This document shows, piece by piece, positions 42,335 to 49,520 of a stretch of DNA of 64,000 nucleotides. Below the pieces are notes generated by a model that saw only the letters and a program-made list of their open reading frames with translations, had not been told where the DNA came from and did not search any database. The translations under genes and the position numbers were made by a program. The DNA is from DASZVB01 sp035545855 (GTDB taxonomy: Bacteria > Myxococcota_A > Polyangia > Polyangiales > Polyangiaceae), in assembly GCA_035545855.1 (NCBI GenBank), contig DASZXK010000076.1, positions 1 to 64,000 of the forward strand. Reading direction: 5' to 3'. Numbering within the stretch: position 1 is the first letter of the stretch; every line of letters starts with the position of its first letter.

Positions 42335-42979
42335 ATGAACAAAGTCCTTCCGCTCGTCGCCGCCTGTGCCATCGCGGCCGTCGCCGCCGCCTGCGGAGAA
42401 TCCGCGAAGCCCCCTGCCGCGCCGGAAGCCCCTGCCGCGAGTGCGGAGCCCCTGGCGTCCGCGGCTGCTTCCGCTCCCCACGCGGGCGCCGAGCCCGCTA
42501 CCGCCGCGGGCGCCGAGCCCGCGCCGAGCGCGACGGAGAGCGTCCCGGCATCGTCCGCGGAAGCCCCCGCCGCTTCAGCCGTTCCCCCGCCGCCTTCGCC
42601 GGTTTCCGCGCCTGCCGCTGCTCCGCCGGAGAAGGAAGCCGGCAAGGCCGCGGAGAAGCCCGGCAAGGGAGCGAGGCCCGCTGGCGAAAAGGCCGCTGAA
42701 AAGCTCGCCGAAAGGCAGGGCATCGCCGTCGGAGAGCCGAACCCGTCGGCGCCCCCTGCCGCCGGCGGCGAGGACGCCTGCAAGATCACGAGCCACTACG
42801 CCGCGCTGAAGGCCGCCTGTCACTCCGGCGGTCGCAAAGCCGCGAAGGAAGTCATGAAGGGCGTCGTGAAGAAGGCAAAGGCCGCCGGCGCCGACCTCAT
42901 GTGCGGCTCCTGCCACGTGGACATGACGACCTTCACGCTCAAGCCGAACGCGCTGGGTGACCTGAAGAAGTGGCTGTGA
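42335..42979 (+). CDS. Tethered cytochrome-c-like lipoprotein
   Basis: 214 residues. The signal peptide ends in AVAAAC, a likely lipobox. About 120 residues of Ala/Pro/Glu-rich linker follow, then a small helical domain of about 60 residues with one c-type heme motif, CGSCH (in LMCGSCHVDMTTF). Another Cys-His pair (AACHSGG) precedes it. The single CxxCH and the distal Met in the same domain suggest a monoheme c on a flexible arm from the outer or inner membrane. Electron partner not known. It lies beside the L,D-transpeptidase but their functions are not obviously linked. Confidence 0.7.
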   Translation: MNKVLPLVAACAIAAVAAACGESAKPPAAPEAPAASAEPLASAAASAPHAGAEPATAAGAEPAPSATESVPASSAEAPAASAVPPPPSPVSAPAAAPPEKEAGKAAEKPGKGARPAGEKAAEKLAERQGIAVGEPNPSAPPAAGGEDACKITSHYAALKAACHSGGRKAAKEVMKGVVKKAKAAGADLMCGSCHVDMTTFTLKPNALGDLKKWL

Positions 42980-43187
42980 AGATCCGCCGCGCTCGCGGGG
43001 ACGTGGAACGGCGGGACCAATCGGGGGGACTCGCCGCCTTTCGGGCGAGCTCGACGCGACGACGGGAGCGTCGTGGGGTTTTTGTTTGTGGGGGACCTCG
43101 TCCCCCGAGGCTCCTCGGGTCCTCGGGCTTCGCCCTGCGGGCCTCGGACCTCGCCCCCTGCCGCGCCTGGCGGCGCGCGCTCGCCGT

Positions 43188-43225
43188 GCTCGCGGGGACG
43201 TGAATCGGTTGGACCAATCGGGGGG
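43188..43225. repeat. Dispersed repeat core, copy 2
   Basis: GCTCGCGGGG is followed by ACGTGAATCGGTT and then GGACCAATCGGGG. The copy at 42991-43028 has ACGTGGAACGGCG in the middle, and the copy at 56570-56606 has CCATGGAGCGGCA. The first 10 and the last 13 bases are identical in all three. Confidence 0.65.
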
Positions 43226-43237
43226 CGGCGGTCTCAC

Positions 43238-43269
43238 CACCGGATAGTTCGTATACAAACTATCCGGTG
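43238..43269. repeat. 32-base inverted repeat around GTATAC
   Basis: CACCGGATAGTT and AACTATCCGGTG are perfect 12-base arms, with the 8-base centre CGTATACA. The last 19 bases are repeated exactly at 56616-56634. It lies between the tethered cytochrome and the large membrane protein genes and may be an operator, a processed RNA hairpin or part of a mobile repeat. Confidence 0.7.
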
Positions 43270-43317
43270 ATGAGATACCCCCCCATGGAGCCGGCTGCCG
43301 TGGGGCCGGGCCGATCG

Positions 43318-45072
43318 CTAGTAGACGAGTTCGGCGCGATCGGCGAACGCTTCGAAGGCTTTCGGTTGGAGGCCGTCGGGGTTCGCGGTGTCGAAGGCGA
43401 GGGTGAGGGTCGCGCCGCTCCCGGGGGCGAGCTGTCCTTCGAGCTTCCAGGTGTGTTCGGCGACGACGAGCGGCGGCGGTTCGACGGGGGTGTCGTAGCG
43501 AAAGACGCGATCGAGGGCGCGCACGCGGACGGCGAGGCCCGTCCGCGGCTCCTTCGAGGCGTTGTAGACGCAGGCGTGCACCGTGCGCGGGTTTCCGGAC
43601 TCGGAGACGGCGACGGCGCACGTCCTCACTTCGCCCTGGGTCCACATGAGGCGATCGATGTACGGCGCTTCCTCCTCGCGGAGTGCTTCCCGGAGCCCCA
43701 CGGCGCCTTCCTTGGCGCGCGGGTCGTTCAGGTACGCGAGGAGCATCGCGCCGTGGAGGCGGATCGGGCGATGAATGGCCTTCAGTAGATCCGCGACGAG
43801 GTTCGCCGCGGGAGCGTCGGCGCCGGACGCGTCGAGCATCTGCTCGGGCGGGCCGGTGACCTCGAAATCGTTCCCGCGCGCCTCGACGTGCCACATGATC
43901 GCCTGACCGGGCGCGAGGGGCCCCTCGAAGAACAGCGGGCGATCCTGCGTCTTCGTGCGCTTCGTGCTCGGCGGCGGGTCCTTCTCGAAGAACTGGACGA
44001 GCAGGGAGACCTCGGGGAGCGGCTTCTCCCAGTTGTTCACCACGCCGACCTCGAGCTCGAGGTGGAGGTGGCCGTTGTGCTCCTTCTGCTTCCGGTCGAT
44101 GAGCACGACGGAGAGACGCGGGAGGCCGTCCTTCCAGAGGAGAGAGTCCGCCCGCTTGCACGAGCACGAGCCCGTCAGCGTCGCCGGGCCGTCCGTCGCG
44201 GCCGGCGGAGGAGCGGCCGGGGCCGCGGGCTGCGGCGCGGGAGAAGGTGCGGGCGCCGCGGCGGTCGGCGCCGCCGGCGCCTGTGTGGCCACCTGGGTGG
44301 TCGGTTCTTCGACGCGTGGGCGCTCCGTCATCGCGACGTTTTCGTCTCCGCGGTCCTTCGTTCGCGCGAGCCAGCCCGCAGTGAGCACGGCCGAGAGGAG
44401 CGCGGCGCTCATCGTGATGACGACGGCCGTCGTCGAGCGCGGCAGGAGCGCCTGGAACGAGGGGAGCTCGATCGGTGGCGGCGGCGCCGTCTTCGGCGCC
44501 GGAGGCCGCGTCTGGATGGAGAGGTGCGGGAGGTGCGCCGCGAGGTCCAGGAGGAAGGCGAGCCGCGCGGCGTCGCTCGCGGGGCCGAGCCCGAGGCGCT
44601 GATCGGCGGCGAGCCCCACGAAGAGGACGACCGCCGCGCCGAAACATCCGAAGAGGACGCCCGAGGACGCTCCGGCGTCCCCCGTGAACCGCGCGAAGAG
44701 GAGCGCGACGAGGAGGCCCGTCACGAGCATGCCGACGCCCGTTCCGATCCGAACCACGAGGCGCTTCCGCCACATCTCTCTCGGATCGGGGACGTCCCCG
44801 TCGGAGAAGTTCGCGAGCAGGAGCCGGTGGTGCGGCGTGAGGCGCTCTTCGACGGCGAGGAAGACCCGGTCCCCGTCGAGGTTCACCTCCGACACGGAGC
44901 TCCACGGCACGTCCACGCGCGTCCCGACGGTGAGCGCCGGGGGCGCGTACCCCTCCTTCCACGCCGAGACTCCGTGATGGACGATCACGAGCCCGTCGGG
45001 CGTGCACTCGAGCTCCACCGCGCCAACGGCGTTGCTCCGATCGCTCGGAATGGCGACGGCCCGGGTCCGCAT
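43318..45072 (-). CDS. Uncharacterised membrane protein with Cys-containing C-terminal domain
   Basis: 584 residues from ATG 45072 (45111 is an earlier in-frame start). The N-terminal 110 residues look like a soluble beta domain. Two membrane spans (TGVGMLVTGLLVALLFARF, VLFGCFGAAVVLFVGLAA) lie near 115-160, with a third span (AVVITMSAALLSAVLTAGWL) near 220. An Ala/Pro-rich linker is followed by a beta-rich C-terminal domain of about 250 residues that begins TGSCSCKRADSLLW. The design looks like an envelope sensor or a scaffold. No family is recognised. Confidence 0.72.
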   Translation of the reverse strand: MRTRAVAIPSDRSNAVGAVELECTPDGLVIVHHGVSAWKEGYAPPALTVGTRVDVPWSSVSEVNLDGDRVFLAVEERLTPHHRLLLANFSDGDVPDPREMWRKRLVVRIGTGVGMLVTGLLVALLFARFTGDAGASSGVLFGCFGAAVVLFVGLAADQRLGLGPASDAARLAFLLDLAAHLPHLSIQTRPPAPKTAPPPPIELPSFQALLPRSTTAVVITMSAALLSAVLTAGWLARTKDRGDENVAMTERPRVEEPTTQVATQAPAAPTAAAPAPSPAPQPAAPAAPPPAATDGPATLTGSCSCKRADSLLWKDGLPRLSVVLIDRKQKEHNGHLHLELEVGVVNNWEKPLPEVSLLVQFFEKDPPPSTKRTKTQDRPLFFEGPLAPGQAIMWHVEARGNDFEVTGPPEQMLDASGADAPAANLVADLLKAIHRPIRLHGAMLLAYLNDPRAKEGAVGLREALREEEAPYIDRLMWTQGEVRTCAVAVSESGNPRTVHACVYNASKEPRTGLAVRVRALDRVFRYDTPVEPPPLVVAEHTWKLEGQLAPGSGATLTLAFDTANPDGLQPKAFEAFADRAELVY

Positions 45073-45127
45073 CCGGGCGGGATGGTAGCGGGTGTCCCCC
45101 CGCCGGACCACCCGGGAGCGGCCGGAA

Positions 45128-45778
45128 TCAGCTCTTCACGACGCTGCAGCTCGTCGCGCGCGCGACGAACAGCGGGATCCTCGGAAGAGCGTTCCGCTCG
45201 GTCACCCAGTTTCCGGTCACGTCCCAGCGGACGTCCACCTTCTCCCATTTCTTCAGGAACTTCACGTCGCACACGACGTCGAAGCGGTTCAGCCGCTTCG
45301 CGCTCACGCCGCTCGGCGGCTCCCGGTGGAGCCGCATCGCGACCTCCGGTTGCGCCCAGAGTCCCGCGAGGAGGATGAGCGCGTTGTCGGGCGACGTCCG
45401 GTACGGCTGGATGAGGTTCGGCTGGTTGTCGTCGGCGGGTTCGTTCGGGCCCTTGGGCCAGAGGATCCGGTCCGAGCCGTAGCCGCAATGGAGGCCCTCC
45501 ACCACGTCCGCGTTGGCGCAGGAGAGGCGGGCGGCGTCCGCCGTGATGACGGTGACGCGCACCTGCGCGGTCGCGCCTTCTTTCCACTTCGAGAAGTCCG
45601 TGCGGATGTCCTCGGGCGGCGCGTGGCGCTTCACGGTTTCGTTGAACGCCGGGTTCGCGATGAGGCCGAGGCCGGCGAGCAAGAACACCGCGGTCCAGAG
45701 GCGGCCGCCGAGGATCGGTTTCATGTCGACCGGCGGGGGCGGCGGTCGTTTCGGGATGGGCCTCTCTGCGGTCGCCAT
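45128..45778 (-). CDS. Uncharacterised single-span membrane protein
   Basis: 216 residues from ATG 45778. The N-terminus is Pro-rich (KRPPPPPVDMK), followed by one span, GGRLWTAVFLLAGLGLIANP. The outer domain is beta-rich (TAQVRVTVITADAARL, RFDVVCDVKFLKKWEKVDVR) with a few cysteines. It is on the same strand as the large membrane protein and ends 56 bases before that gene's start region, so they might be co-expressed. No family is recognised. Confidence 0.7.
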   Translation of the reverse strand: MATAERPIPKRPPPPPVDMKPILGGRLWTAVFLLAGLGLIANPAFNETVKRHAPPEDIRTDFSKWKEGATAQVRVTVITADAARLSCANADVVEGLHCGYGSDRILWPKGPNEPADDNQPNLIQPYRTSPDNALILLAGLWAQPEVAMRLHREPPSGVSAKRLNRFDVVCDVKFLKKWEKVDVRWDVTGNWVTERNALPRIPLFVARATSCSVVKS

Positions 45779-45857
45779 GGCGCGCCCCTGATAGCAAAGG
45801 ATCCGCGGGCCTGTCACCCGAGCCCCGAAAACGCCGTGCGGAAGCGCCCGCGGACGC

Positions 45858-46556
45858 TCAGAGACAGTCGGAGAACACGGCGTCCGCGAGGGCCGCGGCG
45901 AGCTTCCGGTGGCCCTCGGGGCCGAAATGGAGGCCGTCCTTGTGAGGCTTCGCGAACGCAGGGCAGAGCACCTCCGCATCCCCGCAGGAGAGGAGCGCGT
46001 GGGCGTCCACCGCGGAGTCCACGGTGCCGGCCTTCGGCTGGGCGAGGATCCAGGCGTTCAACTCGTGCGTCGTCTCCGCGCGCAGGTCGGTGAAGTACTT
46101 CTTGAACCCGCCCCACGGCGCGACGTCGATCGCGACGACCTTCGCGCCGTGCTCGCGGGCCGCGGCGTACATCGCCCCGAGGTCGCGCTCGATCTTCTTC
46201 ACCGTCCGTCCGGCGGTGAGATCGCTGTAGAGGTCGTTCACGCCGCCGAACACGATGACGTGCGTGTACGGCGGCCGCGTTCCGTCCCAGAGGTCCCGGA
46301 CGAACCGCTTCCTCATCTGGTTCACCATCTCGCCGCCCTTGCCGAAGGCGTCGAACTGGCTCTTCGGGCACCGCTCCGAGAGGTACTCGAGATACAGGCC
46401 GCCGCCGACCTTCACGTCCGTGAGGGAGTCTCCGACGGCCGCGACGCGGTACACGGTGCCCCGGGGCGCGGGCTCTTCCGCGCGCGCGTTCACGGGCCGG
46501 ACGGACGCCGCTGCGAACGAGACGGAGAGCCCGGCGAGCACCCACGAAATCCGCAC
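45858..46556 (-). CDS. Secreted SGNH/GDSL hydrolase
   Basis: 232 residues with a signal peptide ending near VNARA. The GDSL block VAAVGDSLTDVK gives the nucleophilic Ser. Block III GGVNDLYSD gives the oxyanion Asn, and block V DGLHFGPEGH gives Asp and His of the catalytic set. The family hydrolyses esters, including acetylated polysaccharides and lipids. Export suggests action on cell-wall or environmental substrates. It stands alone between a membrane protein and a lipid biosynthesis gene. Confidence 0.9.
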   Translation of the reverse strand: MRISWVLAGLSVSFAAASVRPVNARAEEPAPRGTVYRVAAVGDSLTDVKVGGGLYLEYLSERCPKSQFDAFGKGGEMVNQMRKRFVRDLWDGTRPPYTHVIVFGGVNDLYSDLTAGRTVKKIERDLGAMYAAAREHGAKVVAIDVAPWGGFKKYFTDLRAETTHELNAWILAQPKAGTVDSAVDAHALLSCGDAEVLCPAFAKPHKDGLHFGPEGHRKLAAALADAVFSDCL

Positions 46557-46611
46557 GGAGGAAGCCTAGCACTGGGTCGGGGCGCCCGCTTCGGCGTATG
46601 GTGGCGCGGAG

Positions 46612-47319
46612 ATGCGCCCGGCGACGGAGGTCTATCGGCTCACCAGGAAGGTGCCGGATCTGCCGTGGAACCTCTACGTGTGCCGGCCGATCGCTTCGCT
46701 CCTCGTTGCGCCGCTCGAGGGCACCCGCGTCACGCCGAACCAGGTGACGCTCGCGTCGCTCGCCGTCGCGCTCGCGAGCGTCGCGCTGCTCGTCGTGCTT
46801 CCGGGGCGGGTCGGGCTCCTCGTCGCGATCCTCGTCTTCGAGGCGTCCTACGTCCTCGATTGCGCCGACGGCATGCTCGCGCGGCTCCGCGGCGTGCAGT
46901 CGACGCCGGGACATCTGTTCGACTTCCTGATGGACGAGATCAAGGCATTCGCCGTCCTCGGAGCGGCCGCCGTCCGTCTGTTCCTCGAGCGGGACCGGGA
47001 CCCCACGTATCTCCTCGTCGGCATCGCCGGGCTGGTCGTGCTCGCGACGGGGATCGCCCTCACGACGTTCGTTCGCCGTCCGGAGATCACCGGGCCCGCG
47101 GGGCCGGCGAAGGGCGCGGCCGGGCCCCGTTCGCCGCTCGGCGCCGTCGTCTCCGCGGTCGAGAGCGTCGCGAAGCTCCTCATCCACTATCCCTCCTACA
47201 TCCTCTTCGTGGCGATCTCGGGACGGCTCGAGGCGTACCTGTTTCCATACGTCGCGGTGAACGCCGTTTACGCCGCGCGGACGCTCCTCTCCGTGGCGGT
47301 GTCCTTCGGCCGGAAGTGA
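46612..47319 (+). CDS. CDP-alcohol phosphatidyltransferase
   Basis: 235 residues with several membrane spans. The family signature D-G-(x2)-A-R-(x8)-G-(x3)-D-(x3)-D is seen as DCADGMLARLRGVQSTPGHL, then FDFLMDE, with all Asp present. It transfers a phosphatidyl group from CDP-diacylglycerol, or another CDP-alcohol, to an alcohol. The exact product (phosphatidylglycerol phosphate, inositol phosphate or other) cannot be told. It is divergent from the SGNH hydrolase and followed by the imelysin-like gene. Confidence 0.88.
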   Translation: MRPATEVYRLTRKVPDLPWNLYVCRPIASLLVAPLEGTRVTPNQVTLASLAVALASVALLVVLPGRVGLLVAILVFEASYVLDCADGMLARLRGVQSTPGHLFDFLMDEIKAFAVLGAAAVRLFLERDRDPTYLLVGIAGLVVLATGIALTTFVRRPEITGPAGPAKGAAGPRSPLGAVVSAVESVAKLLIHYPSYILFVAISGRLEAYLFPYVAVNAVYAARTLLSVAVSFGRK

Positions 47320-47403
47320 CCGGACCTCCGCCCGCGCCCATGTCTTCTCCTGCCGATCGATCCGGCTGTCGCCGAATCGCGATCGGTCATCTAGACTCGG
47401 GGC

Positions 47404-48468
47404 GTGCGATCGCGCGCGCTGTTCTTCTCCGCCACGGCGCTGCTCGTGCTCGGCTGCTCGTCGACGAAAGACGGCACGGCGGCGTCCACAAAGTCCGACG
47501 CGGCGTACCAGGAAGACGTCATCGAGGGTCTCCACGAGCTCTTCCTCGGCGAGATCGGAACGCTGCTCGGCGCCTCGAAGGATCTCGGGGATGCGCTTCC
47601 GGCTCCGGCGGACCGAGGCTGGGACGGCGCCGCGGACGCGGGCGCGATCCTCGCGTCGCGCGGGCACTGGTACACGGCACGCTCCGCCTACGAACGGATC
47701 GAGGGAGCGATCGCGCCGCTGTTCCCCGACGTCGATTTCGCGATCGACGGCCGCTACGACGATTTCCTCGCGGAGCTCGGCGCCGCCGGCGATCCCGACG
47801 CATTCGACGGAACGGGGGTCACCGGCATGCACGCCGTCGAACGCATCCTCTTCTCCGACGTGACCCCGGCCCGCGTGGTCGCGTTCGAGGAGACGCTTCC
47901 CGGCTATCTGCCCGCGCGCTTCCCCGGCACCTCCGCGGAGGCCGCGGAGACGAAGTCGGGCCTGGTCGCGCAACTCTCCGCCGACGTGACGACGCTCCGC
48001 GATCAGTGGACGCCCGTGCACATCCACCCGTTCATCGCGCTCCAGGGCCTCACGGCGCTGATGAACGAGCAGGCGGAGAAGGTCCGGAAGGCGGCCTCGA
48101 ACGAGGAGGAGTCGCGCTACGCCCAGCGCACGATGACCGACATCCGGGACAACCTCGCCGGGACGCGCGCGGCGTTCGCGCTGTTCGAGCCGTGGATCCA
48201 GGCGAAGTCCGGAGGCGCGGACGTCGTGACCGACGTCCACGCGGGGTTCGACGCCCTCGGCGCCGCCTACGACGCCGTCTCCGGGGACGCGTTCCCGGAG
48301 CCTCCCGTGACGTGGAGCTCCGAAAATCCGAGCGCGGCCGACCTCTCGACGTCGTTCGGCGTGCTGTTCGTGGCCGTGACGGCCGCCGTGGACCCGAAGG
48401 ACCCGAAGAGCGTCGTGTCCCGCATGGAGGACGGGGCGGCGCTCATCGGGTATGCCTTTCCGAGATGA
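47404..48468 (+). CDS. Imelysin/EfeO-like lipoprotein (peptidase M75 fold)
   Basis: 354 residues from GTG 47404. The signal peptide ends in VLGC. The family signature GMHAVERILF carries the HxxE motif, and a second conserved helix (HWYTARSAYERIE) fits the EfeO/imelysin fold. These periplasmic proteins bind iron or other metals and take part in iron uptake systems such as EfeUOB. No EfeU permease or EfeB peroxidase is adjacent. Its stop overlaps the start of a ferritin-like lipoprotein, so the pair may handle iron together. Confidence 0.82.
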   Translation: MRSRALFFSATALLVLGCSSTKDGTAASTKSDAAYQEDVIEGLHELFLGEIGTLLGASKDLGDALPAPADRGWDGAADAGAILASRGHWYTARSAYERIEGAIAPLFPDVDFAIDGRYDDFLAELGAAGDPDAFDGTGVTGMHAVERILFSDVTPARVVAFEETLPGYLPARFPGTSAEAAETKSGLVAQLSADVTTLRDQWTPVHIHPFIALQGLTALMNEQAEKVRKAASNEEESRYAQRTMTDIRDNLAGTRAAFALFEPWIQAKSGGADVVTDVHAGFDALGAAYDAVSGDAFPEPPVTWSSENPSAADLSTSFGVLFVAVTAAVDPKDPKSVVSRMEDGAALIGYAFPR

Positions 48469-49502
48469 GCCGCGACCCGTCGTCCCTCGAGCGTGGCGAG
48501 GCCGAGCTCCGGCGGAGCTTCGCGCGGGCACTCGCGCTCGCGCTCGCGCTCGGGACGGCCGCGTGCACGCGAGACGAAGCGAAGAGCTCCGCGCCGCGCG
48601 ACGCCGGCACCGATGCGCCGAGGGACCCGTGCAAACCGGAGCTCGCCGGCCTCTTCACCGGAATCGTGGACGGCGCGACGGAGTGCATCGCCTGGCAGCG
48701 GCACGCCTGCGGCATCCCCGCGGACATCCACCCCGTGGACGGCGGCTGCACCTTCTCCGTCGCGGACTGCCAGAAGCTCTGCCCGTCCTTCGGCGCCGCC
48801 GGCTGCCGCGCGAGCGACGCCTCCTGCTCGAACGGCATCGTGACGAACGGTTCGGCCGTGATCTCGTGCGACTTCTGCGTCGGCGGCATCGGTCGTCGTC
48901 CGACGGGGCTCGAACGGGCGACGGCGACCGCGCCGCTGACGGGCGAGTGGTTCGCGGAGATGGCGCGGCTCGAGGCTGCGTCCGTGCTCGCGTTCGTCGA
49001 ACTGCGTCGCGCGCTCGTCGCCCACGGCGCACCGGGGGAGCTCGTCCGCGCCGTCTCGTCCGCGATCGACGACGAGCGCCGTCACGCCCGCGTCGCGGCG
49101 CGCCTCGCGCGCCGTCACGGGGGGCGTCCCTCGGCCGTGCGCGTCCGTCCCCGGGCCCTGCCGTCGCTCGAGGTGCTCGCGACGGAGAACGCCGTGGAGG
49201 GCGAGGTCCTGGAGACGCACGGCGCGCTCCGGCTCCTCTTCGCGGCGGAGCGCGCTCGGGATCCCGAGGTGCGCGCGGCCTTCGCCGCGATCGGCCGCGA
49301 CGAGACGCGCCACGCGGCGCTCGCCCGGGCGCTCGGCGCGTGGTTTCGCCGGAGGCTTCCGTCCGCGGCCCGCGCCCGGGTGGACGAGCGCCGTCGGAGG
49401 GCGGTCGCCGCGCTCGGCAGCGCGCCCGCGGGCGACGGCGCGCCGCCGGAGCTCGGATTTCCCGCCGCCGCGGCCGCGCGGGCGCTCCTCGCCGCCGTCT
49501 GA
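48465..49502 (+). CDS. Lipoprotein with Cys-rich segment and ferritin-like domain
   Basis: 345 residues. The ATG overlaps the previous stop by 4 bases. The signal peptide ends in ALGTAAC (Cys34). A Cys-rich stretch (about 55-140) precedes a four-helix bundle of about 160 residues with the ferritin ligand pattern: E170 in ARLEAASVLAF, E204 and H207 in DDERRHAR, E250 and H252 in LETHGAL, E280 and H283 in RDETRHAAL. A di-iron centre is likely. Ferritin-like domains on envelope lipoproteins are unusual, and the link with the EfeO-like protein suggests iron binding at the cell surface. Confidence 0.78.
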   Translation: MSRDPSSLERGEAELRRSFARALALALALGTAACTRDEAKSSAPRDAGTDAPRDPCKPELAGLFTGIVDGATECIAWQRHACGIPADIHPVDGGCTFSVADCQKLCPSFGAAGCRASDASCSNGIVTNGSAVISCDFCVGGIGRRPTGLERATATAPLTGEWFAEMARLEAASVLAFVELRRALVAHGAPGELVRAVSSAIDDERRHARVAARLARRHGGRPSAVRVRPRALPSLEVLATENAVEGEVLETHGALRLLFAAERARDPEVRAAFAAIGRDETRHAALARALGAWFRRRLPSAARARVDERRRRAVAALGSAPAGDGAPPELGFPAAAAARALLAAV

Positions 49503-49520
49503 GGCTCCCTCGCGTCGGAG

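Larger units (their letters stand above)
42980..43317. repeat. Intergenic region with two copies of a dispersed repeat and a palindrome
   Basis: The 338-base space has no gene. It holds two repeat units, starting at 42991 and 43188, whose shared core is GCTCGCGGGG followed about 15 bases later by GGACCAATCGGGG. The units are 197 bases apart. Between them are GAGG/CCTC-rich hairpin segments (around 43095-43155). A third copy lies at 56570. The palindrome at 43238 follows the second unit. The arrangement looks like a small noncoding repeat element rather than plain junk. Confidence 0.6.

Noticed and set aside
42575..45007. Minus-strand frame of 810 codons
   Set aside because: Alternative frame of the membrane protein at 43318 running through the dispersed repeat; no protein features.
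45814..48531. Minus-strand frame of 905 codons
   Set aside because: Low-information Arg/Gly-rich translation that overlaps well-identified genes on both strands.
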